A DNA stretch of 64,000 nucleotides from Marchantia polymorpha subsp. ruderalis. Its lineage: Eukaryota > Streptophyta > Marchantiopsida > Marchantiales > Marchantiaceae. The DNA lies in the NCBI GenBank assembly GCA_037833965.1, contig AP031356.1, forward strand, positions 14,530,501-14,594,500, read 5' to 3'. The notes under the pieces are model-generated. The model saw only the letters and a program-made list of their open reading frames with translations. It was not told where the DNA came from and made no database searches. The translations under genes and the position numbers were made by a program. The number at the start of each line of letters is the position of its first letter. The stretch's first letter is position 1. This document shows, piece by piece, positions 62,688 through 64,000 of the stretch.

Positions 62688-64000
62688 TCATTGCAACGCC
62701 GCGGACACCTCCGACTCAAGGGTGGACATGGTATCCCGCGCCTTCGACAGAAAAGAGTCTAGCTTCTTCGCTACCCGCCGCCGACTCCGACTGTCACCTG
62801 CCAACAACCCGGCTGCGCGAAGCTCTAACTCACGCAGTGTGAGTTTATCCTGCGCCGCCACTTCCTAGTGGGCGTAGCCCTTGAGACAATGGGCGACTCG
62901 CCTCGCCATCTCCGCCTTCGTGCGATCTGCCTCTCGCCTGCGATCGTCTTCAATTACTACCAACTGCGATTCGGCCTCCGCACGCTGAGCTCTCAATTCT
63001 CCACACTCCGACTGCAGCCTGCGGATCAAATCCTCATCCGCCTGTCGCGCGAGCTGACACTCCGCCAACAACCGCGTCTGTCGCACGAGCTCCTCTAACA
63101 GAACCTGATTCTGAGTCTTCTAAGAAATCAGTTCTTCTGTGGTCCTCACCACATCTCTGGTGAGCTCCTCCAGTCCCTCCTTCTTCAACTCGTTGTAGGC
63201 AGTCATACTGCTCTCGAGCAAGCAGTCATACTGCTCTCGCAACTCCTTAAGTTCCCGGTCCACCCGAGCTAGCAGCTTGCTGGTGTGGACTTTAGCGCGA
63301 GTTCGCCTGCGCACTAACTCGACGTAGGACCAAGGCTGGCAAGGATCCGCGTACTTATCAATTTTGCGGTCCAAGTACCTCAGGAGAGGTAATACTTGCT
63401 CACGGAGCGCCGCCGTCGGCGCTCCAACGATTTCTTCCTCCTCCTCCTCGGTGTCTCCCGATCCCGACATTGCTTCCGTGGATCCTCCTTCGTCATCATT
63501 AGAAGGAAGGATCTCGGTCGCCATTGATTGCGTTGGCGGCTGGCCCGAGTGGGGCTGCGAGTGGTCTGCGGGTGCTGCCGCCGATGGCACTCCTGCAGCT
63601 TCGCTGCTCCCCGCTAAAATGTCCAAGGCGGTGGGTGAATGTGGCCGTGCCACATCCCCATCGCCCGCTTGCCTTGCGTCGATCGTCACTCCTTCTCCGC
63701 CGACGTCCACCGCCGAAGGCGATTGAGCGGAATGCGTTTGCGCGGGGTGTAAGTGTGCATCGCGCACTTGAATTTCGTCCCGCGGACGTACAATCTGCTC
63801 CTCCGTTAGGTCCTGCTCCCTCGATCGGTCCTGCGCGAGGGCTGCGTTTGGCCTGCGCGTAGGCGCAATTCCCGGCGCCTTGTCCGTCGCAGGCGCAGCG
63901 CCGAAGGCGATAGAGCCGAAGGCCGCCCGCCCGATGTACCTTGGCCCGAAGGCCCTACCGCTGAAGGCGCATCTTCCGGCGAATTACCCGCCGAAGGTGC
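62688..64000 (-). pseudogene. family-B relative of the U3 ORF, decayed, partial
   Basis: Read on the minus strand from the window edge to a stop at 62688-62690, the sequence is collinear with the family-A protein in a single frame for most of its length: SPTALDILAGS, VATEIL, an acidic run, LREQVLPLLRYLDRK, SYVELVRRRTRAKV, a coiled coil (RRLQSECGELRAQRA), HCLKGYAH and GDSRSRRRVAKKLDSFLS. Two in-frame TAG codons interrupt it (63120-63122 and 62865-62867, the latter where family A has Trp). Identity to family A looks moderate and concentrated in the VPLLRYLDRK and C-terminal segments, while the disordered part is unalignable by eye. The N-terminal Trp-rich domain would lie beyond the window. Confidence 0.8.

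Larger units (their letters stand above)
53608..64000 (-). mobile_element. outer family-B LTR, interrupted, continues past the window
   Basis: Reverse-oriented LTR beginning TGTAATAACCCAC (53608-53922), split by a family-A solo LTR, and resuming at 61908 with CCCAACTCCGGC, which joins to the left part exactly as in the uninterrupted B copy at 57036. It shares the U5/R end with family A but has diverged elsewhere. It encodes a decayed relative of the U3 ORF. Whether this is a solo LTR or the start of a full element cannot be seen. Confidence 0.9.

Overview
The window is nuclear DNA of a land plant. Evidence: an intron-less DMP (DUF679) membrane-protein gene, a family found only in plants and close relatives; exons of a plant-type tubulin-folding cofactor B gene with GT-AG introns; nuclear tRNA genes without an encoded CCA and with Pol III T-run terminators; and Ty3/Gypsy LTR retrotransposons of the Athila/Tat type. 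The degenerate hAT transposase at the left end resembles copies I associate with bryophytes and oomycetes, so a non-vascular plant is possible. That last step is weak inference.

Left 23 kb (1-23118): AT-rich, gene-poor DNA. It holds a hAT transposase relic (1-1305), a possible small coiled-coil protein (4683-4925), a MITE-like inverted-repeat segment (5676-6470), a lone tRNA-Lys(CUU), a tightly spaced tRNA-Lys/tRNA-Gly pair (10968-11118), the DMP gene (13795-14466), and a repeat-rich tract with two near-perfect hairpins, a 98-bp tandem array and a degenerate minisatellite (20.9-23.0 kb).

Centre (23119-38659): a complete, very young 15.5-kb Ty3/Gypsy element, here called family A. Its LTRs are 4871 bp each and differ at one base that I could see. 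Gag-protease and pol (RT, RNase H, integrase) lie in one frame, separated by a single UAG in the leaky context UAG-CAA-CUA. Each LTR carries an intact 851-codon ORF wholly upstream of the LTR TATA box, that is inside U3. In genomic RNA this gene would sit downstream of pol, in the place of env or of MMTV sag.

38660-47974: two copies of the 3' half of tubulin-folding cofactor B. Copy 1 starts exactly at the 3' LTR edge. Copy 2 keeps three more upstream exons, still has the unoccupied insertion site, and carries an in-frame TGA. Between them is a family-A solo LTR (40444-45315, minus strand, TSD CACTG) whose U3 ORF is still open.

47975-53607: AT-rich DNA with no gene I can name.

53608-64000: a three-level nest. 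A minus-strand LTR of a related family B is interrupted by a family-A solo LTR (TSD TGACT), which is interrupted in its U3 ORF by a family-B solo LTR (TSD GCAAG). The outer B LTR runs off the window and encodes a diverged relative of the U3 ORF, so this LTR gene is shared by two LTR families. It is the strongest candidate here for an undescribed system.
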